Positions 45,471 through 55,587 of a stretch of 64,000 nucleotides of DNA are shown here, in pieces; within the stretch, counting starts at the first letter, position 1; the number at the start of each line of letters is the position of its first letter. The DNA is from Bacillus ndiopicus (GTDB lineage: Bacteria; Bacillota; Bacilli; Bacillales_A; Planococcaceae): NCBI RefSeq assembly GCF_000612805.1, contig NZ_HG964403.1, positions 496,001 through 560,000 of the forward strand. The letters are read 5' to 3'. The notes beneath the pieces were generated by a model. That model saw nothing but the letters and a program-made list of their open reading frames with translations. It ran no database searches and was not told the DNA's origin. The position numbers and the translations under genes were made by a program.

Positions 45471-46640
45471 GTGTATATAGATATCATTCTAGAAGTATTA
45501 ATGGCATTTTTACGATTTTTTATGAATCCATTATTGTATATTGCTGCTTTTTTTGCAGTTTATCTTGGCTATCGTCGTGTTAAAAGAGAGCGTCGTTTTT
45601 TTAAAATCCGAATTTTGAATGGTTGGTCAGAGTTAACGAGCTTTTTGAAAATAAGGTGGATTGATAGCATTGTCATATCCATCATTATTTTGGCAGTTGG
45701 TTTAGTGATTCCGAGTGAATTTTTATTACTGTTAACAGCTATAAGCATATTAGCAACTATTGCTTTTATGTACCATTTATTATCACCGATTGTAACATTT
45801 GCAATCAGTTTTAGTGTACTTGCTGGAATGGCTTATTTCGATAAAACCTTTACTATGTTGGATTTTACTTTTGAAGGCTTTTCCTATGAGAATGGTGCTG
45901 CAATAACAGTTACTTTAATAGCTGGAATGCTATTAATACTAGAAGCCCGCTTTATTCGTATTGCAGGACCTAAATTTGCTTCACCAATAATGGAACAAAC
46001 GAAGCGAGGCAGAAACGCTGTCACATATTTAAGTAAAAGTATTTGGGTAGTACCGTTATTTTTCATTGTCCCTGGTGAGGCAATTTCTACTTATTTACCA
46101 TGGTGGCCACAATTTACTTTAGGTGCTGGGAAGTTTTCCTTTGTACTTTTCCCATTTGTTTTTGGATTCCAGCAAATGACAAAGCGAACATTACCCGTTT
46201 ATTTCTATCCAAAATATAGCCGATCTATTTTTATTTTGGCACAGCTGGTATTGATTGGTGGATTGGCTTCGTATTTCATGCCGTTGATTGGTGTAATAAC
46301 ATTAATAAGTGCAGCTATTTTACGTTTACTGATTAGCCTTTATTATAAAATCAAGGAACGTACTGATGCCTATGCAGTTGCTCCTTTATCTAGCGGCGTA
46401 ATTATTGCAGGAGTATTGCCAAATTCGCCAGCTGAAAAGATGGGTTTAGTTGCTGGTGAAGTAATCCGTAAAGTGAATGGAAAGGAAGTATTTACTGAGA
46501 GTGAATTATATGAGGCTCTACAAGTAAATGCTGCCCACTGTCGCTTAGAGATATTGAATCATCAAAATGAAGTTCGTTTAGCGCAACACGTTGTGCACAG
46601 TAATGATCATTATAAAATCGGTTTATTGCTAGTAAATTAA
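45471..46640 (+). CDS. minJ: MinJ-like polytopic PDZ protein
   Basis: 389 residues with about six to seven hydrophobic segments in residues 5-295 and a C-terminal PDZ domain (~305-385, GVIIAGVLPNSPAEKMGLVA). The architecture, length and position after ftsEX-ctpB match B. subtilis MinJ (about 397 residues), which links DivIVA to MinD and is also needed for swarming. GTG 45471 is chosen, with AGGTGAAG close upstream; TTG 45456 is also in frame. Identification rests on architecture and synteny because MinJ sequences diverge quickly. Confidence 0.82.
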   Translation: MYIDIILEVLMAFLRFFMNPLLYIAAFFAVYLGYRRVKRERRFFKIRILNGWSELTSFLKIRWIDSIVISIIILAVGLVIPSEFLLLLTAISILATIAFMYHLLSPIVTFAISFSVLAGMAYFDKTFTMLDFTFEGFSYENGAAITVTLIAGMLLILEARFIRIAGPKFASPIMEQTKRGRNAVTYLSKSIWVVPLFFIVPGEAISTYLPWWPQFTLGAGKFSFVLFPFVFGFQQMTKRTLPVYFYPKYSRSIFILAQLVLIGGLASYFMPLIGVITLISAAILRLLISLYYKIKERTDAYAVAPLSSGVIIAGVLPNSPAEKMGLVAGEVIRKVNGKEVFTESELYEALQVNAAHCRLEILNHQNEVRLAQHVVHSNDHYKIGLLLVN

Positions 46641-46641
46641 A

Positions 46642-46693
46642 AAGGGAGTGCTAGGAAAAGCGGATGTCTATCTGCTTTTGCAGCACTCTTTTT
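46642..46693 (+). terminator. Intrinsic terminator after minJ
   Basis: AGGGAGTGCT pairs with AGCACTCTTT, with an inner AGC/GCT stem, then T5. Confidence 0.8.
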
Positions 46694-47117
46694 GCGTTTT
46701 TTAGCATTTTTTAGCATAGAAAATATAAAAGAAAAGTTGCTCATACAGTGAGGGACGATACATTTGGATTAAATTACATAAAAGTGAAAATTATTAAATA
46801 CTGCGGCTAAAGTTGTTGTTCGCACGTGAAAACGTGGAATTCGCACGCAAGAATAGGAAGCTTGCTCAGTACAGCGAATTTGTGCAAGATATTGGTATCT
46901 ATTATTAATCGCAACTTTACAGTATGTTTTACGTCTAAATTGTGTAAAATATTTATGATATATTTGAGAAAATGACGGCGGAAAATGATGAATAATGTTA
47001 AAAATTAAATGTTAGTTAATATGTTAAAATTAATATAATAAATAAGCTAGTAATGGTACTTTTTATCTTGATTCGGTGGGTATCAGAGATATCGAAAAGT
47101 ATTTTCTATACTCGTTC
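46694..47117 (+). other. Gene-free stretch before the TVP38-family gene
   Basis: No ORF. TTCGCACG occurs twice (about 46819 and 46840) around a CACGTG palindrome. No RNA gene recognised. Family A repeat follows at 47118. Confidence 0.35.
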
Positions 47118-47156
47118 AAAAAATCTAGATTAGAGTTAGCAAAGGCGTAATTGATA
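47118..47156 (+). repeat. Dispersed repeat family A, copy 4
   Basis: AAAAAATCTAGATTAGAGTT then AGCAAAGGCGTAATTGATA, 16 bases before the start codon. Confidence 0.65.
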
Positions 47157-47171
47157 TAGGAGTGATAACCA

Positions 47172-47792
47172 ATGAAAGATTGGTTTACAATAGCGAATTT
47201 GGAAAATTTAATAGAGCAATACCATCTATTGGGTCCGATTTTTGGTGTTTTTTTGACTGCACTTGAAGCTTTTATTCCCATACTACCACTTGTAGTTATT
47301 GTTGTGGCGAATGTTAATGCATATGGGATTGTTATAGGGGTAGCTATTTCTTGGATTGGTGCTGTCGTTGGTGCTTACGGATTGTTTTTAGTATCAAGGA
47401 AATTTGGGAAGCATCCAAAATTGCAAAGATTTGTACTAAATAAACGTGTGCAAACCTTAATAAAATGGGTGGATATGAAAGGACTAGCCCCGATATTAGT
47501 ACTGCTATGTTTCCCATTTTCGCCAGCAGTCATTATTAATATCGTGGCAGGGCTATCGAATATTCGAAAATATTACTACTTAATAGCGCTACTTATTGGT
47601 AAGTTTGTTATGATTGTTGTTACTGGTGGATTGGGCTACGATTTGCGCGCTATTTTAACCGATCCAATAAAACTAACACTGGTTATAATAGGAATTTTCC
47701 TATTGTGGATTATTGGAAAATGGGTTGAAAATAAATTAAATAAACGAGTGGAACGTGATTTACGAGCAGTCAGTAAGGAAAGCCATTCTTAA
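47172..47792 (+). CDS. TVP38/TMEM64-like (VTT-domain) membrane protein
   Basis: 206 residues with about five membrane segments. LLGPIFGVFLTALEAFIPIL and the later GLAPILVLLCFPFSPAVIIN with IVAGLSNI match the VTT (DedA/TVP38) domain, whose re-entrant helices carry FxP-type motifs. Members include B. subtilis YtxB/YdjX-type proteins; some DedA relatives flip lipids such as undecaprenyl phosphate, but TVP38 proteins remain poorly characterised. ATG 47172 follows AGGAGTGA. Confidence 0.82.
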   Translation: MKDWFTIANLENLIEQYHLLGPIFGVFLTALEAFIPILPLVVIVVANVNAYGIVIGVAISWIGAVVGAYGLFLVSRKFGKHPKLQRFVLNKRVQTLIKWVDMKGLAPILVLLCFPFSPAVIINIVAGLSNIRKYYYLIALLIGKFVMIVVTGGLGYDLRAILTDPIKLTLVIIGIFLLWIIGKWVENKLNKRVERDLRAVSKESHS

Positions 47793-47825
47793 AAAAGTAG
47801 CAATAACAAATTGCTACTTTTTTTA
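47791..47825 (+). terminator. Intrinsic terminator after TVP38-family gene
   Basis: AAAAAAGTAGCAA pairs with TTGCTACTTTTTT, loop TAACAAA. Confidence 0.85.
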
Positions 47826-47896
47826 TCTTAAATTTATCGCCAAAGCATCATATACAAAAGACATTCTCCTTACAGGGAGAGATGCAGGACAACTAC

Positions 47897-47935
47897 CAAA
47901 ATATGGACTATAGTAAGACTAAAAGTAATTGTCTA
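47897..47935 (+). repeat. Dispersed repeat family A, weak copy 5
   Basis: CAAAATATGGACTATAGTAA then a degraded AAAAGTAATTGTCTAT, upstream of addB. Shares only the first half well with the other copies. Confidence 0.35.
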
Positions 47936-47940
47936 TGATG

Positions 47941-47952
47941 AAACATGCGTTC
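47941..47952 (+). promoter_or_regulatory. Possible LexA-like box upstream of addB
   Basis: AAACATGCGTTC differs from GAACnnnnGTTC by one base and lies just before TATAAT at 47958-47963. One imperfect match; tentative. Confidence 0.35.
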
Positions 47953-47986
47953 CGTTATATAATAGTAAAAAGAGGAGGGAGTAGAT

Positions 47987-50900
47987 ATGTCTTTACGCAT
48001 TATTTCAGGGAGAGCTGGAACAGGGAAAACAACATTGCTTCAACGAGAAATTGTGCAGTATTTAAAGAATGACCCTTTCGGTACTCCACTATTTATCATT
48101 GTACCTGATCAAATGTCATTTAAAACAGAGCATGATTTAACGAACCGTTATGATATTAGTGGTATGGTACAGTCGCAAGTATTAACATTTAAACGTTTAG
48201 CATGGTTTATTTTGCAGCAAACAGGTGGTATTGCTCGCAATAAAATTGATAGCTTTGGCTACCGTATGTTAATTCGCCGTATTTTGCAGGATAATAAGGA
48301 GCAATTTTCAATATTTACACAAGCAGCTAGTAAGCAAGGATTTACACAGGAAATTGAACAATTATTGCGTGAGTTTAGTCAATATGATGTGACAAGCACG
48401 TCAATTGTTAATTTAATAAATGAGCTTGAAGCATATGGAGCCGCCCATACATTAATTGCAAAAATGAAGGATTTTCAAATTATTTTGCAGCAGTTAGAGG
48501 AAAGTATTGGTGAAAGCTATGTAGATGGGGAAGGATTTTATCCAATTTTAGTGGAGCAATTAAAAAACTTTGAAAAAATACAGCAGTCGGAGATATATAT
48601 CGATGGCTTTACGGCTTTTACAAAAAGGGAGTTTGCAATTATTGAGCAATTATTATTACTTGCGAAACGTGTGACGATTGCGTTACCTTTTGATGATGTT
48701 CAAGATGCAGCAGATTCGCAAGCATTATTTCATCGTGCAGCATTTACATATGATAAGTTAATGGATTTTGCGACACAGCATCATATTGAAGTGGAAAACA
48801 GAGTGCATTTATCAGTAAATCATCGTACAACACAACTAGATTTATTGCATATTGAAAAGAATTTTCATGCCTCTGTGCCAGCAACACAATTAGCAAGTGG
48901 GGCCGTTCAAATTATTGAAGGTACAAATCGACGTGTAGAAATTCAAAGTATTGCACGGGAAATAATGCGTCTTGTTGCTGAGGAACAAATACGTTACAAA
49001 GATATTGGGATTATGTATCGTCAAGCAGATGTTTATGATCCGTTAATTGCAACAATTTTTAAGCAACACGAAATTCCATTTTTCACAAATGAAAAACGAC
49101 CAATGCTACATCACCCATTTATCGAGTTTATGCGTTCTTCTCTAGAGGTTGTAATATCTAATTGGCAATATGAACCTGTTTTTCGTGCAGTTAAAACAGA
49201 TTTATTTTTGCCATTACATGTAGAGGCAACAAAATATAGAGAGCAGCTAGATAAACTTGAAAATTTCGTAATAGCTAAAGGGATTATTGGCAAGCGTTGG
49301 CATGACGATGATGTTTGGCAGTATCGAAGATTTCGTGTATTAGAAAAAATCGGAAGTGTACAAACCGATAAAGAGCTTGAGATGCAAGAAATGTTACAGC
49401 GTGCGCGTGATATTGTACGAGAGCCATTGTTTATGTTAGAGAAAGCTTTAAAAAGGGCAAAAACGGGCTTAGAAATAGGGCGGGCTTTATATGATTATGC
49501 AGAGCGTTTACAGCTTTATGAAAAGTTACAAATAATGAAGGAGTATGAACTTGAAAATGCTGCGTTTGATTTTGCTAGCGAGCATGATCAAGTATGGAAT
49601 GGTTGGGTTAATATACTTGAGCAGTTCGTCTTGATGTTTGGTGAGCAAGAAATAACATTACAGGAAACGGCGCAAATGCTTGATGAAGGCTATGATTCAT
49701 TGCAATTTTCAAATATCCCACCTGCAATTGACGAGGTAACAGTTTCGACAGTGGAATACTCACGTTTTGATAATATGAAGGTAGTATTTATTATTGGTGT
49801 TAATGATGGTGTTTATCCAATGCGTATTGATAAAGAAGGATTGCTTACAGATGCAGATCGTACTTATTTTGAGCAGCTTGATTATGAATTGGCACCAAAT
49901 GCGAAAAGTAAGCTACTACAGGAAGCATTTTTAATTTATCGAGCGCTTACTTCACCAACAGACAAGCTCTATATTACGTTTGCAAGTGCTGATGACGATG
50001 GTAAAAGCTTGCTACCATCGCTTTATATTAATCGTTTGCATAAATTATTTACCATAGAAGAAAAACGTACATTATTGCATACACGAGTTTTTGTAGATCC
50101 AATTGAAGAAATTGATGAAAATAAAATACTACCTTATTTACGTCATCCGAAAGTGTCGATTGCTTATTTAGCAATGCAATTAAAAGAAGCGGAACATACG
50201 AAGTCGCTTTCGGCAGAATGGCGCGCATTACGCGCATTTTATCGCCGTTATCCAGAGTGGGAGCGTATGCTACAGTTTGTGACAAAACCGTTGTATACGA
50301 TTAATAAAGCAGAGCCATTACAGCCGACCATAACTGAAAAGTTATATGGCGAGGAATTACAGGCAAGTGTTTCACGAATAGAAAAATTTTATCGTTGCCC
50401 ATACTCACACTTTGCTACTTATGGTTTGCGATTGGAGGAGCGCGCAGAATATCGTTTAGAAACGTTTGCAATGGGTGATTTATTTCATGAAGCATTGCGA
50501 ACAATTTTAACGAGTGATGGTGTGCCGCCAGCAAGCTATAGAGAATGCCTACAAAAAGCGAGAGGGGCAGTGGAACCACTTGTCCATATATTCTCCTACC
50601 GCATTTTAGAAAGTAATTCGCGTTATTTATATATAAAAGAAAAGCTTATCCGCGTTGTAGCACGTACGTTATTTGCTTTAACAGAACATGCCAAGGTGGC
50701 AAAATTTAAACCAATCGTTCACGAAAAACCATTTGGTAAAGTGGATGATAAAACGACAAAAAAAGGAATAAAGCCACTACCAGCGCTAGAAATTTCACTA
50801 GAAAATAAACGTAAAATGTATTTGCGTGGACAAATCGACCGTATAGATGCTTACGATGAAAATGGCCAATTGCATTTACGAGTTGTTGATTATAAATCAT

Positions 50901-51547
50901 CAAGTCGCGACTTAGATTTAAATGAAGTGTATCATGGGATTTCACTACAGCTATTGACGTATTTAGATGTAGCAGTGAAAAATGCAAAGGAGCTACTTGC
51001 GTTACCCGAAGGGCAGGAAATTTCTGTTACACCAGCAGGGGTATTATATGTGCATGTACATGATCCACTTATTCGCCTAGAGGAATATGTTGATGAGCAA
51101 ATGCGTGAGTTACAACGTCTTGAAAAATACCGGATGCAAGGGCTTTTAACGAATGAAGTCCCAGTATTAGAGGCAATGGATGAAAACTTATTAGAACAAA
51201 AGAAATCACCAATTATTCCTGTAAGCATGACATCGAAAGGGGCAATTGGAGCATACTCCAAAACAGTGGACGTAGAAACGATACCGATTTTACAGGATTT
51301 TGTTATTGAGAAACATAAAGAGGCAGGAAACAAAATATTCACAGGGGCTACCGAGATTTATCCGTATAAATTAAAGAATCGAACAGCCTGTGATTATTGC
51401 GGATTCAAAGCAGTTTGTCAATTTGATCCATCAGATGGGCATCAGCAATATAATAATTTGCCAGTGAAAAAGGTGGATGAGCTGATTTCACGTGTCAGAA
51501 AGGAATGTGGTTATAGTGACATTAATGATACCGAAGAAGCCGATTGA
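47987..51547 (+). CDS. addB: ATP-dependent helicase-nuclease subunit AddB
   Basis: 1186 residues. AddB pairs with AddA to resect double-strand ends and recognise Chi-like sites. ISGRAGTGKTTLLQ is an intact Walker A. The C-terminal nuclease includes RVVDYKSSSRDLDL (D-x-K catalytic). Iron-sulfur cysteines are visible: one in FYRCPYSHFATYGLRL and three in CDYCGFKAVC. ATG 47987 follows GAGGAGGG. It overlaps addA. Confidence 0.96.
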   Translation: MSLRIISGRAGTGKTTLLQREIVQYLKNDPFGTPLFIIVPDQMSFKTEHDLTNRYDISGMVQSQVLTFKRLAWFILQQTGGIARNKIDSFGYRMLIRRILQDNKEQFSIFTQAASKQGFTQEIEQLLREFSQYDVTSTSIVNLINELEAYGAAHTLIAKMKDFQIILQQLEESIGESYVDGEGFYPILVEQLKNFEKIQQSEIYIDGFTAFTKREFAIIEQLLLLAKRVTIALPFDDVQDAADSQALFHRAAFTYDKLMDFATQHHIEVENRVHLSVNHRTTQLDLLHIEKNFHASVPATQLASGAVQIIEGTNRRVEIQSIAREIMRLVAEEQIRYKDIGIMYRQADVYDPLIATIFKQHEIPFFTNEKRPMLHHPFIEFMRSSLEVVISNWQYEPVFRAVKTDLFLPLHVEATKYREQLDKLENFVIAKGIIGKRWHDDDVWQYRRFRVLEKIGSVQTDKELEMQEMLQRARDIVREPLFMLEKALKRAKTGLEIGRALYDYAERLQLYEKLQIMKEYELENAAFDFASEHDQVWNGWVNILEQFVLMFGEQEITLQETAQMLDEGYDSLQFSNIPPAIDEVTVSTVEYSRFDNMKVVFIIGVNDGVYPMRIDKEGLLTDADRTYFEQLDYELAPNAKSKLLQEAFLIYRALTSPTDKLYITFASADDDGKSLLPSLYINRLHKLFTIEEKRTLLHTRVFVDPIEEIDENKILPYLRHPKVSIAYLAMQLKEAEHTKSLSAEWRALRAFYRRYPEWERMLQFVTKPLYTINKAEPLQPTITEKLYGEELQASVSRIEKFYRCPYSHFATYGLRLEERAEYRLETFAMGDLFHEALRTILTSDGVPPASYRECLQKARGAVEPLVHIFSYRILESNSRYLYIKEKLIRVVARTLFALTEHAKVAKFKPIVHEKPFGKVDDKTTKKGIKPLPALEISLENKRKMYLRGQIDRIDAYDENGQLHLRVVDYKSSSRDLDLNEVYHGISLQLLTYLDVAVKNAKELLALPEGQEISVTPAGVLYVHVHDPLIRLEEYVDEQMRELQRLEKYRMQGLLTNEVPVLEAMDENLLEQKKSPIIPVSMTSKGAIGAYSKTVDVETIPILQDFVIEKHKEAGNKIFTGATEIYPYKLKNRTACDYCGFKAVCQFDPSDGHQQYNNLPVKKVDELISRVRKECGYSDINDTEEAD

Positions 51548-54500
51548 TGCGCAATGGACTGATGAGCAATGGAAGGCGATATGGGCGACAGGGCAGGATA
51601 CGCTTGTATCTGCGGCGGCGGGATCTGGGAAAACCGCTGTTTTAATTGAGCGCCTTATCCAGAAAATTATCGCGAAGGATGAACCACTCGATGTAGATGA
51701 GCTACTTGTTGTAACATTTACCAATGCTTCAGCAGCAGAAATGCGTAGTCGCTTGGCCGCAGCATTGGAGAAAGAAATTGCTAAGGATCCACATAACAAA
51801 TTTTTACGACGTCAATTGAGCTTAGTGAATAAAGCGCAAATTTCAACATTGCACTCGTTTTGTTTAGCGATTTGTCGACAATATGCGTACATGATTGATC
51901 TTGATCCTGGTTTTCGTATAGCGAGCCAGGATGAAGTGGCTTTATTACAGGATGACGTACTTTCTACCATACTAGAGCAGGCATATAGCGATGATGGAGA
52001 TTTATCACAATTAGAAGTGTATGAGCTTGTTGATAGCTTTTCTTCAGATCGTCATGACCAAGAAATTGAAGTGTTGTTAGAGCAACTTTACAATATGTCA
52101 CGCGTGCAGCCAGACCCGTATAAGTGGCTTGATACATTAGCGAAAGAATATGATATTGCAGAAGATACGACAATCGATGATCTAGTGTTTACACCGCAAT
52201 TAAAAAATTCAATTTTAAATTCTTTGTACGCTGCTGAAAATAATTTAATAGCAATGCAGCGTTATGCTGAAGGGAATTTTGGCATAGGTGCATATAGCTC
52301 ATTAGCAGTAGAGGAGCTTGCCTTCGTACAAGTAGCGATTGATAAGTTAAAAAATGGCACATGGCAAGATATACATGAGCATCTAGAAAAAGCACAATGG
52401 AGTAGGTTACCAACTTTAAAAAAATCAGACGAGCCAGACCCAATAATAAAGGATATTGCCAAAAATCATCGTGATGAGGCGAAGGATATTGTGAAAACAA
52501 TAAAGGGGACGTTTTTTGTACGCAAGCCTCAATTTTTATTGAATGAAATAAGACAGATGAAGCCGATTATCGAAACGCTTGTGAAGCTTGTGAAAGTTTT
52601 TAGTGAGGCATTTAAAGCGGCTAAGCTAGAACGGGCATTAGTAGACTTTTCCGATTTAGAGCATTACGCCTTGGAAATATTGACTGTAAAAACGGAGACA
52701 GGCATTGAGCCATCAGCAGTGGCAAAGGATTTCCAACAACGCTTTAAGGAAGTACTCGTTGACGAATACCAAGATGTCAATTTATTACAAGAAACGATTT
52801 TACAGCTTGTGAAAAGTAATGATGAGGCAAATGGGAATCTATTTATGGTTGGCGATGTTAAGCAGTCGATATATCAATTTCGATTAGCAGAGCCACGTCT
52901 ATTTTTACGTAAATATAAAGATTTTGCTGAAAATCCGATGAATACAGGTTTGAAAATTGATTTGAACGCTAATTTCCGCAGTCGTCAGGAGGTACTGGAG
53001 GCAACGAACTACATTTTTGAACGAGTGATGGATGAAACAGTTGGTGAGATAAACTATGACGAGCAAGCAGCATTAAAATTCCGCGCTCATTATAATGAGG
53101 CGAATATCCCTGTCGAATTCGTTGTACTTGATCAGTTTAGAGAGCAAGGTGAGCAGGAGCTTGAGCTTGATGAAGAATTAGAGGATTTAAAAACATCTCA
53201 ACAAGAAGCTCGTTATATGATCAAAAAAATTCAGTATATGATTGACAGAGAAATGCCTATATTTAACCCAAAGGATGGCACGACAAGGCCAATTCGCTAT
53301 AGCGATATTGTTATTTTAATGCGTTCAATGGCATGGTCTGCTGATTTTGCTGAGGAATTTAAAGCGGCTGGTATCCCGTTATATGCGGAATCGTCAAAAG
53401 GTTATTTCGATGCGCTAGAAGTAATGATTATGCTAAATGTTTTAAAGATTGTTGATAATCCGTATCAAGATATTCCGCTTGCTTCGGTACTGCGTGCACC
53501 ATTTTTTGGTTTAACGGAAAATGAGCTAGCCGAGGTGCGTTTAGCTAAAGGCAATGTGCCATTTTTTGAGGCTTTGACAACTTTTATGGAGCAACCATCT
53601 AATGCAAAAATTGCAACAAAGCTTGAGTATTTTTTAGCGCTATTAGAAAAATGGCGCCAGTTAGCACGACGAGGCTCTCTTGCGGATTTAGTTTGGATAA
53701 TTTATTTAGATACTAATTATTATGAGCTTGTAGGTACAATGGCGAATGGTAAGCAGCGCCAAGCAAATTTAAGAGCGTTACATGATCGCGCGCTTGCTTA
53801 TGAAAAAACATCGTTTCGTGGTTTGTTTCGATTTTTAAGGTTTGTTGACCGCATGAAATCGCGAGGTGATGATTTAGGTATTGCAAAATCAATTGGGGAA
53901 AGCGATGATGTTGTTCGTTTAATGACTATTCACTCATCAAAAGGTTTAGAATTCCCTGTAGTTTTCGTAGCTGGTATGGCGAGATCCTTCAACCAACAAG
54001 ATTTTAAAGGCTCGTATTTATTTGATCAAGATTTTGGCCTTGCAGTAAAGGCTATTAATACAGAAGAACGCACAATGTTTACATCTTTGCCTTATTTAGC
54101 TACAAAGGAAAAGAAAATTGCGAAACTTAAAGCAGAAGAAATGCGTATTTTATATGTAGCGATGACACGTGCAAAAGAGCATTTAATTTTGCTAGGTACA
54201 GTGAAAAATTGGCAAAAGAAACTTGAGAAATGGGAAGCACTTCAAGACCTACCGCAAAAAAAGTTGCTGCCAAATTATTTGCGGGCTAGTGCTAATTCAT
54301 TTTTCGATTGGATGGCTCCAGCACTTGTTAGTCACCCGGATTTTTTAACACGTGCTGTACAAGATGAGGCACTAGGAGGTAGTGAAGCTACAGGGCTAAA
54401 ACCTTCGTTATGGTCAGTCAAAATATTGTCAGCAGAGCTGTTCCAAAGCCCAGAGGAACAGGAAACATTAGTGCAATTATTAGCTGATGAGGAGGTAGAT

Positions 54501-55214
54501 GAACAACTAGTAGAACAGTTTACAGAACGCTTCACAACAACTTATCTGCATTTACAAGCAACAACGAAAAAATCAAAAACATCTGTTTCTGAAATTAAAC
54601 GCTTTGAAGCACTACAACAAGAAGAGGATATCATGTATAATCCACAGGCAATAAAACAAGCATCACTGGCAAAGCGCCCAAGCTTTATTCAAGCCAAAGC
54701 CTTAACCGCAGCAGAAATAGGAACGGTGATTCACTCAATTATGCAACATGTGCCACAGCAGGGCTTTGCAACACTCGATGAGGCAAATGAGTTTGTAGTT
54801 GGCTTGGTTGAGCGAGAACTATTAACTAAAGATGAGGCAGCTATTGTAAATATGGAGAAAGTATTGGAATTTTTTAGGTCACCTATTGGTATCCGCTTTA
54901 AAAATGCAACGAAACTTCTCCGGGAAGTGCCTTTTACAATTAGTAGAATAGATTCTGAGGGTGATAGTCAAATCGTTCAAGGGGTGATTGATTGCTTGTT
55001 TGAGGAAAATGGGCAATGGATACTATTAGATTATAAAACAGATAAAGTTCGACCTCCATTTGATGTAGAGCCAGCTTTAACGGAAGAGATGACAAAACGT
55101 TATCAATTGCAGCTACAAATTTATAGTGAAGCTATTGAGATGACCTATATCATAAAGATTAAAGAAAAAATACTTTACCTTTATGACATTGGTAAAGCGA
55201 TTGCGTTGGAGTAG
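51516..55214 (+). CDS. addA: ATP-dependent helicase-nuclease subunit AddA
   Basis: ~1232 residues. UvrD-like helicase with AAAGSGKTAVLIERLI (Walker A), LVDEYQDVNLLQE (Walker B), GDVKQSIYQFRLAEP, and the C-terminal nuclease motif WILLDYKTDKV. The motor moves 3' to 5' and the nuclease cuts the 3'-ended strand. Start choice is uncertain: GTG 51516 is 11 bases after AAAGGAA; ATG 51525 and GTG 51492 are alternatives. Either way the start lies inside addB, indicating coupling. Confidence 0.96.
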   Translation: MTLMIPKKPIDAQWTDEQWKAIWATGQDTLVSAAAGSGKTAVLIERLIQKIIAKDEPLDVDELLVVTFTNASAAEMRSRLAAALEKEIAKDPHNKFLRRQLSLVNKAQISTLHSFCLAICRQYAYMIDLDPGFRIASQDEVALLQDDVLSTILEQAYSDDGDLSQLEVYELVDSFSSDRHDQEIEVLLEQLYNMSRVQPDPYKWLDTLAKEYDIAEDTTIDDLVFTPQLKNSILNSLYAAENNLIAMQRYAEGNFGIGAYSSLAVEELAFVQVAIDKLKNGTWQDIHEHLEKAQWSRLPTLKKSDEPDPIIKDIAKNHRDEAKDIVKTIKGTFFVRKPQFLLNEIRQMKPIIETLVKLVKVFSEAFKAAKLERALVDFSDLEHYALEILTVKTETGIEPSAVAKDFQQRFKEVLVDEYQDVNLLQETILQLVKSNDEANGNLFMVGDVKQSIYQFRLAEPRLFLRKYKDFAENPMNTGLKIDLNANFRSRQEVLEATNYIFERVMDETVGEINYDEQAALKFRAHYNEANIPVEFVVLDQFREQGEQELELDEELEDLKTSQQEARYMIKKIQYMIDREMPIFNPKDGTTRPIRYSDIVILMRSMAWSADFAEEFKAAGIPLYAESSKGYFDALEVMIMLNVLKIVDNPYQDIPLASVLRAPFFGLTENELAEVRLAKGNVPFFEALTTFMEQPSNAKIATKLEYFLALLEKWRQLARRGSLADLVWIIYLDTNYYELVGTMANGKQRQANLRALHDRALAYEKTSFRGLFRFLRFVDRMKSRGDDLGIAKSIGESDDVVRLMTIHSSKGLEFPVVFVAGMARSFNQQDFKGSYLFDQDFGLAVKAINTEERTMFTSLPYLATKEKKIAKLKAEEMRILYVAMTRAKEHLILLGTVKNWQKKLEKWEALQDLPQKKLLPNYLRASANSFFDWMAPALVSHPDFLTRAVQDEALGGSEATGLKPSLWSVKILSAELFQSPEEQETLVQLLADEEVDEQLVEQFTERFTTTYLHLQATTKKSKTSVSEIKRFEALQQEEDIMYNPQAIKQASLAKRPSFIQAKALTAAEIGTVIHSIMQHVPQQGFATLDEANEFVVGLVERELLTKDEAAIVNMEKVLEFFRSPIGIRFKNATKLLREVPFTISRIDSEGDSQIVQGVIDCLFEENGQWILLDYKTDKVRPPFDVEPALTEEMTKRYQLQLQIYSEAIEMTYIIKIKEKILYLYDIGKAIALE

Positions 55215-55222
55215 CTTACAGA

Positions 55223-55550
55223 TTTTATCCCGTATTAACGGGCTGTACTTTTGCGACGAGTAATCGCAGGAGCAGATATTTTTTGCGACGAGTAATCGCA
55301 GGAGCAGATATTTTTTGCGACGAGTAATCGCAGGAGCAGATATTTTTTGCGACGAGTAATCGCAGGAGCACCAGTCCCCTGCTTTAAAATATCAGATAAA
55401 ATCGAGATGTTTATGTGGGGAATCAAACAGCTTGTCAAAAAGAGGCCAACATGATGCTGGTCACACAAGCGTTTCCTCAGGATGAGGAGTGATTAGCTTG
55501 TGTTCCTCTGTACTAATCAGTGGGGCATGCTCTGTCAGCTAGCCCCACTT
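55223..55550 (-). repeat. Dispersed repeat family B, copy 2 (inverted, with amplified core)
   Basis: The end near 55223-55242 is the inverse of the CCCGTTnATGCGGGATAAA terminus of the other copies. Four tandem hairpin units follow, then a stretch with CCTCATCC and ATCAGTGGGG-like pieces in a rearranged order. It fills the gap between addA and the DUF418 gene. Confidence 0.6.
55253..55370 (+). repeat. Four-copy 32-bp tandem hairpin repeat
   Basis: GCGACGAGTAATCGCAGGAG recurs at 55253, 55285, 55317 and 55349, an exact 32-base period with almost no divergence. Each unit can fold as TGCGA-CGAGTAA-TCGCA. The same unit occurs twice in inverse orientation at 58800 and 58831. It is a directly adjoining tandem repeat with identical spacers, so it is not a CRISPR. 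Confidence 0.9.
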
Positions 55551-55587
55551 ATGAAATTATTTTAAAAATGAATAAGGAGTCGTGATT

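Noticed and set aside
55253-55370. CRISPR array
   Set aside because: Units and 'spacers' are identical with a 32-bp total period, and no cas genes are present; it is a tandem repeat.
55235-55468. 77-codon minus-strand ORF across the tandem repeat
   Set aside because: It merely translates the hairpin repeats in shifting phases; no RBS or family resemblance.
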